From Syngnathus acus (lineage: Eukaryota; Chordata; Actinopteri; Syngnathiformes; Syngnathidae), in contig NC_051101.1 in assembly GCF_901709675.1 (NCBI RefSeq), positions 12,172,501 to 12,236,500 on the forward strand: 64,000 nucleotides of DNA, written 5' to 3'. The translations under genes and the position numbers were made by a program. The notes under the pieces are model-generated. The model was not told the DNA's origin, made no database searches, and saw nothing but the letters and a program-made list of their open reading frames with translations. Every line of letters begins with the position of its first letter. Position 1 is the stretch's first letter. Positions 43,698 to 56,374 of this stretch are shown one piece after another.

Positions 43698-45308
43698 GAT
43701 CTTTGCGGCTAAAATAGAAAACAATAGTTGAAGAAGAAGTAACTCAGGGACTTGGGCTGGCCCAGGAAGTGACGTTCCCTGAAAACGGACTAGCGAACCC
43801 CAACACTTTTTGAATGTTAGACTTGAAGGATGTGCGAGGAAGAGAAACAAAAACACGTACGGCCTTTTGCTTTCTCCCTCCTGTCTTTTTTGTTGTTGTT
43901 CTGATTTGTAAATACATGTACAAAATTGTATCTTTCTTTTATAAAGAAGAATTTTAGGATTATTTCCACCACCCAGAGAAGAATGTATAGTGCAAGTCTT
44001 CTTTGGAGCTATTTATTTATTTGAAAATGTTCACTCTTGATGCTTTCTTCACAATCTTTTCATCCTCCTAATGGAGCCTGGCTTCTTCATCAACACGTCC
44101 ATGGAACTACGGAAAGTCGTTTGAGCATTAAATCATATCCTTGATGTCCATCTGTCATATTCCTACCTGGACATCAAGAACATGGAATTAATGCTCAACT
44201 GTTTGCCATATGAAACGCTAAAAATGGAAGTTGACGTTTTGCATAATTGTTCTTTATCGCTGCATCCCGTTAAACAACGGAGAAGCAGACACACAACTTC
44301 ATTCCATTCATAAATCATCTTCACTGTAACAAGCCCAACGTTCGGCATTGGAAATGTGTCCATCGTTTAGAATGTGAACAAACACCTCGTTGATTTGTGG
44401 AAGTAATGCTTGTGTATTCTTATAAGTGTGTTTATGCTGTTGCACACACGACTGCATCTGGCCTGCTGTTCCCTTGCCTTAGTTCTCGTTGGTCCTTCTA
44501 CATTGTTCTTATATTACAGTACTTCTCTTAGTCACTGTTTGCTCACTTCCAGCGTCTTTGCTCTGTTCTGGCGCTCACCATTTTGTCTTCATTTGACTGC
44601 TTTGTTTATTAAAAAAAAACTGTTGGAACTTCTCTTTCTTCTGAACATTGGCATTACCACTAACACAAGAGGGATATGTTGCCATTTTCTTCGGTAGGTG
44701 GCAGCACTTCATTAATATTTGAATTGACTCACTATGACGCATACACAAGTACTTTTTTGTTCTTGAGTTAACGAAAATATTTGAAATGCAAGTGCACTTC
44801 CAACCCCAAAATGTATTGGTAGTACTTTATTGGTAGTCATTTTAGGTCAATATCATTCCTGAATATTTCTATTTTTTTTTCAGATTTATAAAATCCCTTT
44901 TTCATTGAACGTCTCACCTCATTGAATGAACTTTCTGGAACGTCATGGATGGGCGTGAGTAGTTCATCGAAAGAGCAGGGGACATACATCCGATTAAAAT
45001 GCGTTTAAACTAACATTTCAACGACGTAGTGGAGTATATCTAGAGTTTTCAAACTAAATTTGACAAAATATTAATAATTTGTGTCAATTTTTTGTCCGTT
45101 ATATAGCTGTATAGTACGCCCAGATTAATTGTATTCCCCCCGCTGTGAATAAATGATGGTACATTCTCTGACAGCAACAGCTGAGCTAGTCTTGCTACCC
45201 ATGCCCGACCATCTACCGAGGCACCGTGTTCATATTTTTAAACAACCAGGAGTTCGTCGTTACTTGTTTCGAGTTATTTGAGTGCTCTCGCCATTGTACA
45301 TCGCCAAA
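43698..45308. other. brd2 3' UTR and intergenic region to ankmy2
   Basis: No exon is seen in these 1.6 kb. Downstream of the brd2 stop an ATTAAA at 44127-44132 is one possible polyadenylation signal. A short palindromic pair, CCTTGATGTCC (about 44139) and GGACATCAAG (about 44168), could form a hairpin. The last 150 bp before 45309 are the ankmy2 5' UTR and promoter. This interval is where MHC-type content gives way to the 7p21-type block. Confidence 0.5.
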
Positions 45309-47766
45309 ATGTCCGCGGCCAAGAAAGGAGACTTGTCCCCTAGTGAAAAAGAGTTGTTTGACGTTATTTCGACAGGTAAGTAATCCCCCACAATGCAATG
45401 CAATGTGGCTAACACTAGTTAGCTTGTATGATACGCCACCCCAAATCCCCTATTATAAACTTTTAATTTGTATTTTTTATTGACGTTGTAGCGTTTCTAG
45501 TTATAGTTATGGCTGTGGTTATAGTGGTGTAGAATAGTATTGCGTTACGTGGAGCTTTCGAGTCCACACAGCATTCTGGCTTATTTAGCTTCATAACTTC
45601 AACAACACTTTTAATTTATATTATTCACCTTTATGAATTGCAGGAAATGTCCAAGAGGCTTCCAGACTTCTGGGCTGCAAAGATGTCAGAGTCAACTGCT
45701 TGGATGAAGTAAGAATATTTCATTTGACTTTTCACAGCTGTAATAAGCCTATTCTTTTGAGTTTACAATTATTCGGCAACATTATTGCTGACTGAAATTA
45801 CATAGCAATGTTGGATAATCAAGCCTCCAGCTTATTTTGTGGGAAAAGAACACATCGGCCATGTCTTTGTTTTCTGTGAGCAATACGCATGTGACAAGGA
45901 GCCACTGGGGTCCTTCAAGGAGGAGTAGAAGAACCCTTCACTTCCTTTTTCAATCTCTATACCCGTGTCAAAGTCAGATGTTGGAAGCATGTTTTCTCAT
46001 CTTGTTTCTCCCCGGCGTAGTACGGCATGACGCCTTTGATGCACGCCGCCTACAAGGGCAAAGCCGACATGTGCAAGCTGCTCCTGAGGCTCGGCGCCGA
46101 CGTCAACTGCAACCACCACGAGCACGGATACACTGCGCTCATGTTCGCCGGACTCTCAGGTTGGTCCATGGCTAAAAAGGTGAAATGTATGCGCCACATC
46201 ACTCGCACGCCAACCACAGTCGTTTTTGTTTGTGCTCACAGGGAAGACGGACATCACGTGGATGATGTTGGACGCTGGGGCTGAGACGGACGTGGTCAAC
46301 TCTGTAGGCAGGACCGCAGCACAGATGGCCGCCTTTGTTGGTATGTGCCGACTAACCTTTTTTTTTTTTTTCAAGTTTTCTTAGTTTAGAGTCAGGCAAC
46401 TTCTAATATATTTATCAAAATTTTAGAATTGATTTGAATCCTCTTGTCTTCCAGGTCAACACGACTGCGTGACGGTGATTAACAACTTCTTTTCTCGTGC
46501 CCGACTTGACTACTACACCAAAGTTCAGGGTCTGGAGGAGGAACCCAAATTACCGCCTAAGCTAGCTGGACCCTTACACAAGATCATCATGACGACCAAC
46601 CTCAACCCTGTTAAGGTAACAAGACAGCGTGATTAACTTCTTAGCAAACAGTAATGTGAAAGCTGTGAAGCGAGACACAGCCTCTGTTGTCATGCCATAA
46701 TTTCTGGCGTCAGATGGTGCTGCTGGTGAAGGAGAACCCTTTGCTGGCCTCGCCCTCAGCCCTGGACAAGTGTCGTCGAGTGATGGAGCTCATCTGCGAG
46801 AAGTGCACGAAGCAGCGCGACATGAACGAAGTGCTAGCCATGAAGATGCACTACATCAGCTGCGTGCTGGCCAAGTGCGCCTCCTTCCTCAACGAACACG
46901 ACGACCAGCTGGACGGACTCATCAAGAGGTCGGCGACCCTGATTTATTATGTTTTCTCTGCAGGGTTGAAAAGCGACTTTTTGTTTCCCCCCTCGTAGTC
47001 TTCTGAAAGGCCGAGAAAGCGACGGCTTCCCGGTGTACCAGGAAAAGTTCATCCGCGAATGCGTGCGCAAGTTCCCCTACTGCGACGCCACGCTGCTGCA
47101 GCAGCTGGTGCGCAGCATCGCCCCCGTCGCCATCGTGAGTTCACCACTATATTCCTTTGCGTCATGCTTTTCTACAACAAAGTGGTTTTCTTCTTTAGAA
47201 ACACAATTAAATGGTATTTCAAGTCATTTAAACCCAGAATTTTTTCAGGGCAATGACCCCACAGCTCTATCGGTGCTGACGCAGGCCATCACAGGTCAAG
47301 TCGGCTTCATGGACGCAGAGTTCTGCACCACGTGCGGAGACAAAGGAGCCCAGAAAAGATGCTCCATTTGTAAAGTGGTGAGTGCTCATTGCTATCTTGG
47401 ATACCTCACGACAAACAGTGTCATCATATCCCGCATTATTGAGGTAACAATATTTAGTGCGACATTTATTTAATCTTTTGAAAATTTTTTCGTCAACCAG
47501 GTGATCTACTGCGGCCAAGCGTGTCAAAAGTTGCACTGGTTCACACACAAGAAAGTCTGCAAGAAGCTTCAAGAGCAGCGAGAGCAGCACCAAGCACAAA
47601 GCAATCAAGTCGCCGGTTGGTCTCATCAATTACGAAAAGACACAAAGTTGATGGCTATTATACACAATAATAATAATAAAATTTGTGTTGCATTTTAGAG
47701 GAGAGTGAAGCAATTGAGGAGGCTTCGGAGTCCATGAAGCAGCTTAACGTGGACACCAACAGCTAG
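45309..47766 (+). CDS. ankmy2: Ankyrin repeat and MYND domain-containing protein 2, 10 exons
   Basis: Exons 45309-45375, 45644-45708, 46021-46159, 46242-46340, 46455-46615, 46714-46928, 46999-47134, 47249-47377, 47501-47615 and 47699-47766 give 397 residues (human 441, the difference being the variable tail). ANKMY2 takes part in trafficking of membrane adenylyl cyclases to the primary cilium, so it affects Hedgehog signalling. Three ankyrin repeats lie at about 35-125 ([49 protein letters not shown]), a conserved helical middle follows, and a zinc-binding MYND finger is at about 320-357 ([10 protein letters not shown] ... CSICK ... YCGQACQ ... HKKVC). AATAAA at 48052-48057 is the likely polyadenylation signal. 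Confidence 0.97.
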
Positions 47767-48795
47767 ACCGAGGACACCCAAACAAGTGTGTACGCAACAA
47801 AACACGACACTCGTTGAACACAACAAAAATCCAAACCACTTGAGGCTCCGGCGGACATTTTGAGGTCGTTGCATCCATTTTGTCCGGTGAGAAACTCTGA
47901 GTCAGTCTTGAGTGGAGCAGAGACAAAAAAAAAAAAAAAAAGGACAAACTCGGGAGAACCACGACTCGACAAAATATGTACATTGTGAAATATTTATAAC
48001 AACAGTATCATACTGTATGTGCATTTATTAGTGTTGCGTCAGGTTTCACTTAATAAACAAGACTTAAGGTCCATGAAAGTCTACTTGGTGAGGTGAGTTC
48101 TGGAGTATAGACATTTTTCTTTATATTTATTGAGTCTTTTTTTTTTTTCTGTGAGACGTGTGTTGGGTTACTTCCTAGACAATCAACTATACATAGTTGC
48201 AATGACCATTTTAGTCCTGCCAGAGAGCAGCGTTTCACTAAAAATTCACTAAGTGCAGGTCTGTAGAAAGGACAAAATTCGAATAAATCAAGTTTTAATT
48301 ACCAACACTGTTTATTAGAAATGTGACAATACGTAAAAAAAAATTAAACGGTTTCACTTTTATTCCATCTTTATAAATATGTAAACTACTTTAAAATGCT
48401 TACTTTTTATAAACCATGATTTGCTCTTAAAAATAGATCTAAGAACATATAGAAAACATTTTAATTTTATTTAAAAATGTTGACAAAATAAAAAAATATA
48501 TAAACTGCTTTATTTTGTGGATTTATGTTGATAGAATACTGTAATGTAGAAATGCAAAGCATATGTAGATTTTATTTTATTTTTTCTCAACATGCATCAT
48601 ACAATGAAAGAAAAGCATTAGTCTGGAGAGCATTAAAGGGACATTCCGCCAATTCCACATGTCCAAGTCAATTTATTAGTCATGGTGAAAAAACACTCCT
48701 ATCAAGATGTGGAGGCGTGCTTAGGAGATGAGTGAGAGTTTGCGCTTCCCACTCGATTTAAATGTGGAGCCGACCCAAAATGATTTTTTCGCTCG
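47767..48795. other. Convergent 3' region of ankmy2 and crppa
   Basis: Non-coding. ankmy2 polyadenylation is likely at 48052-48057 (plus strand) and crppa polyadenylation at the minus-strand AATAAA (TTTATT 48672-48677). A run of 18 A at about 47925-47942 lies in the ankmy2 3' UTR. Confidence 0.6.
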
Positions 48796-51700
48796 TCACG
48801 CTTGTAGAAGTTGTCCCACCAAAGCCTCGCTCCGCTCTCCAATCAAAGCTGACGCCAGCTCGGCCACTTTTGACAAAGATCTTGCCCAGCGCTCGGCATC
48901 CTGGGAAAGAAAAATAAAATTGTTGATACTTGAGCCATTGGACTAATAGATGAATGCACCAATTTAGGGTGATGAGTGAATGACTGGACTAATGTAATGA
49001 TTAGTTCATTGTTCTGATTAATGATAATGATCCGCTTTAGTTTGTGCGTGCCTTGCGTGTTCTTTTCTTCCTCCGACACATGAGAACAATTTTCAACCGA
49101 ATGAAGACGCTTTGTTGTTTTCAAATTTTCACATCTCGACACAATCGGCCACCAAAGTCTTTTGAGGTTCATTTTTTTTTTTCCCATTAGGTTTTTATTG
49201 AACTTTAAACCTGACCACAGGATGTCTGACATTTTTATTTTGAAGCAGCCATTTTAGTTTGATGAGTCGACAAACACAAACTTTACTCGGTCAACGGCGC
49301 AGTGTCAAAGTTTGACCAAACATCTTGTTTGTTTTGAAGGTTTGGACAGATGAGGCTTCAACTAAGGTACATGTGACAAGGTGTGATTGCGAAGCGTATA
49401 ATCTGGCTTGACCGTGGATAATGACACGAAGCAGTCTCTAATCACAACCAGGGAAGGAGGTCACAGTACCTGATTTTATTTTTTTCCCCAAAAACACCAA
49501 AAAGGGTTACTGTTTAATTGCAAACAATAAATTTCAGTCCTTGACATTTAGAGATATTAAAGTGCTGAGAATTTAGCAGATGAGATGCTCAAAAATGATC
49601 TAGCTAGCAGTTAGCCCCGCTAGCTTCGGCTATTCTTGTCAACGCTCATTTTAAAGAGTCATTTGCATATGATAGAAGACAAAAAAAACAAAGTCAAGAT
49701 CACCAAGGAGGATCAGAGAATCTATACTCCGCGTTCAATTCCGTCCACTTCAGATAGGCAGGCAGTCTTTGAATCAAGCTTCAAAGTGAAGCGTTATTGA
49801 ATCAAGTCGTCGTTTGCACGGTGGCACATAAATACCAAGCAGTCCGTCTCCAAAATGGGATCTTCAGGGTAGAATTACTAAACAACAACAGCGAGTGAGG
49901 CATCAAAGGGACTAAAAGTGGATGGCGGAGAGATGGGGGTACCACTCCTGACGTGGAATAAGGGGGGAACGTGATCCTCGGAAGGATTAGCGTGTCTTCA
50001 TCACAAGCCAAACAGTTTTTTTTGTAAATCCTCGTGATGAAACCGCAAAGTAAGCGCTCAAGGCTAAACGCCTCACCTGTTTAGAGCCAGCCACGTTACG
50101 ATTCACTTTTTAAAAAAAAAAAATCAGGTTCACTTGGTTTTTACGAGATTTGGATTCCAGTTTTTACCAGACTGCCGTACTTTCCGCCACGACACAGCCT
50201 CACTTCGCGGAGTCCCGAGCCAGAAGTGTCATCACTGACTGGCGTGAATCTGAAGGAGTGTGACCGCAATGCGTGTTAGAATAAACTCTTAACACCGGGA
50301 CATTTTCCGCTCATCCCCTGCCATGTCCATTATGGACTAATCCAATCTTTTTTTGATGTCCTTTCTCTTAACATGTGACTTTTAAAAAAACTCTTGAATC
50401 TTTTACAACATTGAGAGGCAAAAAATTTGCATAGCATAAATTAGAATAGATGATGTGGTAATTATAACTTAAAACATCTGCTAACTTATACAAAGCAGCA
50501 ACGCAAACAGACCGAGCACGCAACAACAACAAAAAAATCTTTCGCTGAAGAAACCGAGCATAGCCTATTTTTTGCCAAATGAGGTGACAGCATTGTTTTA
50601 ATATTCTGTAGATGGAAGATTGGGCACGAGCTTAAAAGCGAAAGCATTCCCAATCATTCCCATGTGCGGCGTATACATAAACACAAGCAAAGGGTCTTGT
50701 TATTGTTATTGATGTCACCACACTGCAACTTTTTAACCAATGAGACTTCAATCATGGACCACTTTGGCTAGCCACAAGGCGACAGCTCTTTGAAAGGCAA
50801 AGTTGTGTGCGGAGGGGTTGGTCGACCACACAGCGAGCGGTCGCCCCTATCCTCAAATGCCACCAACGCAATGGACGCTTTCAAGTCCAAAAAGGTCTCT
50901 TTGGGTAATTAGGAAGTCAGCCAGTGACACTCTCCCAAGGGTTCCCACTTAGCTTCTTCCCCTTCATGACCAGCCAAGAGTCCCAATTAAATAACAGCTC
51001 ACCAAGACCATTGGCGGGATGCCCAAACTGTGGGGGCTAGGAATTATATTTACAAAGCCTTTAAATTCAACCCAACATCTTCATATCTTTAGGTTTGACA
51101 GTCGGACAGTTACGCATCGATTGAGTTCAGTGCCACCGTACCTCGCTCCCGCACTGTATATGTCTACTATTAAGCCCCCCCAACCCTAACCCTAACCCTA
51201 AGGAAATACAGTATGCCTGGAGATCTCGTGCCCAAGCAACCACGGATAGTTTAAGGCTTAGAGAGAAAAATGGGGTTTAGAGTTCATGCGTGTCACACAC
51301 AGCTCAGCCAATCCCTTGATGAGATGATTTACAAAGATAAGGAATTCAAAACCTTCAGTCGCAGTCGCATTAATGCCAAGGCTGATTTACGTCTGGAAAA
51401 CGGCTTTCCACAGGCTCTGACAGTTCTATATATACAGTATCTGATCCCTATCGGTCTCTTCAAGCTCTTCGTCGGAATAGTCAAAGCCATGTGTACACAA
51501 GTCCATCAAAAGGGGTTTTCCTTCCCCGCTTGGTGGCTCGTTTCGGAGGGTGCCATTTGGAATAAGACGGAACTTCCTCGTAACCGGCGATCGGAATCTC
51601 TGATGGATGGAGGCTTTCGTTTTGGTGTTGAACGCGTCATTTATGATGCTTGGAAATTTCCACTGGCAAATAAAAATGTTGGCTTTGTACGAGATTCGAC

Positions 51701-54700
51701 TGGCAGGATGTCGGTTTGTTAGGCCTTGTTCATCGTCGGATGTCAATGGAAGAAGTTGAGTCTGCTTTTATTATAACCGAGGCTGGATTTTGACACTACA
51801 TGGTTCAAGGGACTTACTGTAATTCCAGTTTTGATTTCAAAAAAAGCCTTTCACTAAAGATCTTTTGAAGTTTGTACTCACACAAACAGTTCGTTCATCA
51901 CGTTTAACGTACAGACTAGACGGCGAGGAGGTATGAACTTCGACGGGCATACCTCTCAACAAGGAGCAGAACCGCTGGATGTTTAGTTGAGGCCATACAG
52001 AAACATGCAGGCCAAGAGTGTGATGGATGAAGTGACAATTCAGAATGCAAGCATGTTAAAGACACTCTCAAATGACCTGACTTTTAGTTCCTGTACTTTT
52101 ATCACTTCACGACAGCCGAAACACTCAACTGCGGAAGGTATGCGAGGAGTCAAGAACAGGTGAACCGTGGTAGCTAACCACTAAAGCATTCGACTTGGCC
52201 TTTTACCGTACTTGCGTCTTCACGACGAGGTATTCTTATACATATCGGGAATTAGAAGTTTCCTTGATGGAAACCATGTTGGGTGGCAAGTGGTCATCAG
52301 GATTGCCACTGCAGCGTGATGTTGTGTTAGCGGTTTTGGTGTTGACGTAGCTGCAGATCCAATCAAATCTTGACAGATTGGCATCTGGTTGCATTTGCTT
52401 TTGTCTGAACAAACATGCGGAAATGTTATTTTCCCTTCTCGGCCGTTAGAATTGCAAATAAAAGAGGAAGGTGAGCATTCTTGACAACTGAGGAGCATCA
52501 GGAAAAAGTCTCTGGGTGGTCAGAAATATTTCCCGACGAGTCGGAACATACACAAATGTCACGACACTCCACTTTTGGAACCCAATTTTCCACTTGTCTG
52601 TTCTAATGCCTAAATCCAGTTCCATCTTTTTAATCTGACATATCAAAGCTGAGCAAACACAGTCTGGTATGAACCCTTCCTGGAGCCAACTTGAGGCGCT
52701 GGGGTTTCACACATCTGGAGATGTCTCGTTCAGAGAAGAGCCTGGAAGATCCATCTTGATACCATGCGTATGTTCCTCATGGTTCACGTACCACTTCCGT
52801 CTGAAGACACCAACATCCCTTCAATTCCTGGTCTGGTTGGGGGCGGGGATACCCTTCAAAAACATGTTTGCGGTTTCGATAAACCTTCCTCGCCATTGAA
52901 CGCCAGAAGTTCATGACACATGGTGGACAACTGCAGGGATTTAGTGAAGCGTGTGCTGAAACCACCAGTTGTCCCTAATCTCCCTTGACCCAAACCAGGC
53001 AGCAACTCCGAGGTTGTGGTGCTTAAAGATTCTTTGGCTTGGATCAGGTTTCACCTGTCTGCCTTTCAGACCTTGATGTGAACAGGTCCGGGATAATAGA
53101 ATGTCTTTCACCCGACCTGGTCTCCATTCTCCGTTGCTCTTTTCTCCCCCGCCCCCTCGCCGTGTCGGCTAATCTCCTCTCAGGTTTAGGATTTCCCGGC
53201 CGGAGAGGAAATACGGGCTTGGGTAAACATCAGGGCTCTCAGTGCGTTGATTACAAGAGCCATACATCAGTCTGACATCAGACTGACAAGTGTCTTTTCA
53301 GAAGGTGACAAGGGCGAGAGGGACTGAACGCAAGGAGGAGGGATCCTGTGACACATATCGCCCACGTTTTCACAACAGGGTGTGACTTTTTTAGGTGAGG
53401 GATCTGTTGTCAGAGTAGGAGGCTGACGGATTTCACGCCTAGTGTCCTCAGAGAGATGTCAAAGTCTTGTGCGGTTTGATTGCGATAAACATATGGCTTA
53501 ACTCCGATCAGTTCTTGACTCAAAACTCTCAAAATGGCGGTCAAGGGCGATCACAAACTCCTCCAAATTGAGATTAGATTATATAATACTTGAAAAGCCA
53601 CCAAACGTCATCATTAACTTGGCAGTGCTTAGCAAATTAGCCCATGTTCTCTTCTCAAAATGTCTTTTTCATATGAAACCAGACTGGACGGGAAATTAAC
53701 ACAAACGTCACCCTATTATTAATATGTGGCCAGAATGAATGTAAGACCTCCTCCAAGGCCAAGTCATGTCTTAATTTTTGGACAGAGGCGCAAGTGTGCT
53801 GCAAATTGACCCGCAAACCAAAGCACCCTGGCAGAGGTATTAAGTGGGGACTTAAAGCTCAAAATCTTCTTGACCAGTTTTCTTCTCTGCTTTCTGGAAA
53901 ATTGCGATTATTGCCCCATAGACACAGCCAGTACTTCTGGAAAAAATGATCTCTTTGAAATAATAAAAGATTGAGATTTATCCCAATCTGTATTTTGCGC
54001 CATGTCTTTCCATGGATTCCCTTGTCTCTATAATTGAGAAGGAAACCGTAACGTCCAACGTGATTGTCAAATCAAAGGCAGATGTGAGCACAGAGAAGAC
54101 AACTTCTTCATCTTGTCCTTTTTTTGGGGGGGGGGGGGGGGGGACAAAATGTGTCACTTTGAGTCACGCAGCAGTTTTGATTTATGAAGACAGATCAGCC
54201 TCATTTGTCCTACTGTCAAAGCCTGTCTTTGAACATACATCCCGCGCCTCAAAAAGGTCCCGATTTGACTTGATGTGAAGCTTGCGGTCCGATAATTCCG
54301 CAATAATTACTAAATGATGAGTTTGAGATCTGAGGTCGACCGCAAGCTTTCCGATCATTCTCATGACATATGTTGAGGTCAAAGTGCTTTAAAGTGAGCC
54401 GACGTCTTCCTCGACGGCTTGCTTACGGAGTTATGGCATGGATTTGCTTTTAAAGAACCTTAAATGGCTGCTTCAAACCAAAACATTCCTGCATTCCTTC
54501 TTGACACTTTTTTTTTTTGTGGGTCTCCCCATTATAAACATACCCACCAAACTTCATGTTGCTAATTCAAACTGTCTTCAGAAACTGAATTATGTTTTAA
54601 TTCCAGGGTACATGATTTGTTTTGGACCTAAGAATGATAACGCAAAGACATTGATAAAAAACAGCGACAGGCATTCAATCAAGAAAAGACACAGCAAAAT

Positions 54701-54900
54701 AAATCATGTACAAAAGAGCTGTTTAGTTTGGCTGCTCTTTAAAAAAAAAAAGATGGGAAAAGTCAGACATGAAAGCTTTACCTTTGACTGCTGCACATGG
54801 ACGCCGTACAAGAGAATATTCCGGCGCTTAGCTGCTAATGCTAACTCTGTAAAGGTTGTCGGTTCAATCGCCCATCGCTCCGGAGTGCTTAGATGGACCT

Positions 54901-54944
<44 letters not shown>

Positions 54945-56296
54945 TATTCCACCTCTGGTACCCAAACTCCATGACTTGAAGCACCTCTTTCATTTCAATC
55001 AAATTTTTTCAGACAAAACATTCGAACCTCAACCAAGAAGCCTCTGTGGCACCAACATTTTTCACAGATTGCTAACATCTGACCAAAGCTGTGATAACTA
55101 ACTCCTCACCACAATGACAACCACCGGGTGAAGAAGCGTTTGTCCGCTTCTCTCCACTGCTGCAAACGTGGTCTCCACTTTAGCCAAATCAGAAACATTC
55201 CTCTGGAGAAAAAAAATAAAATCTTTAAGAGCAGATGTGATTGTTCTGTGTTAAGCAGCCAAATAATACATTTGTTTGAAGACACAAAAATGTAAACGTA
55301 CAGAAAATTGGATGAAGTTCCAGGCCTTGAGCAGATACCTGACGTTGTCTCCCGTCACATCTGGGATGATGTTCAGCTTCTGGAAGGCAGAATGTTTTCA
55401 TCGATAGAAACATCTCAAGCTCTTTTTGTCACCCGTTTAATTCTTTGCGTTCTGTTTGGCCTTGGCGAAGGAAACGCGTGACGAGAGAAGAGGATGTCAG
55501 TCAAACGCGGGCCTTCGCGCCCCTCGGCAAATAAACACCGACTAAAAGCACTCAACATCTGGCACGGTCATTCTCACTTCTGGATAACGCCAACAAAAAT
55601 GGAAAACGCATGTCCGAAAGCAAAATTCTTTTTTTTTTGCAGCTCTTGTCCAGTCATTTTCGGAACCGCTAACTTTAATCCAACTGGTTTAAATCATGTG
55701 ACTTCTGTCTGCTTGCCGGTAACATGAGCTAGCTGAGCAACAAAGGCCGCCCGTACCACAATTAATCAAACAAAAGTGCGGTCCGGTTCAGCAAATGTGA
55801 CGGCCATCTGCTTTTCCCGCATGCGTACAGTCACACTTCATTACTTGTGCGACCACAGACAGGCCCAGTTGTTTCGCTAGCGGACCACCCGGATGACGCT
55901 CATGTTAACATGATGCTCCCGTTACACGCGTGCGACACGGACATGTTGGTTACGTACGATTTGAATTTCGAGGCTGCAAAAGGCCTCGTGGAGGGAGTCG
56001 GCCAGCGGGCTCGCACGCGAACATCCGTCTGTGATCACGCAGGCCGATTGAGATAGCGTGTCTGGAAGGACAACGTGAGTACAGCAAATTAAAGCTTCTC
56101 CAAATTTGGAAAACAAAAGAGTACGGAGCTCACCTTTGACGACAGACTCCGCAGCGGCCAAGTCTCGTTTGTAGGTGACCTGAATTCAGTATGAATGAAT
56201 GAATGTTTTTTTATCTCTTATTCTATTTATTTTTTTATTTCATGCGCTGATCGGTTGGCACTTTTAAATTTCGTTGTACATATGTGACTGACAAAG

Positions 56297-56374
<78 letters not shown>

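Noticed and set aside
44139-44178. CCTTGATGTCC/GGACATCAAG inverted pair as a microRNA precursor
   Set aside because: The stem is only about 10 bp with a long unpaired part; no miRNA-like hairpin.
51270-51722. 150-codon plus-strand open frame in crppa intron 9
   Set aside because: No recognisable domain, no codon bias, an antisense frame of similar length, and no splice or start context.
54438-54974. 178-codon plus-strand frame ending in poly-Lys
   Set aside because: It runs through the crppa exon 9 antisense strand and the A37 homopolymer.
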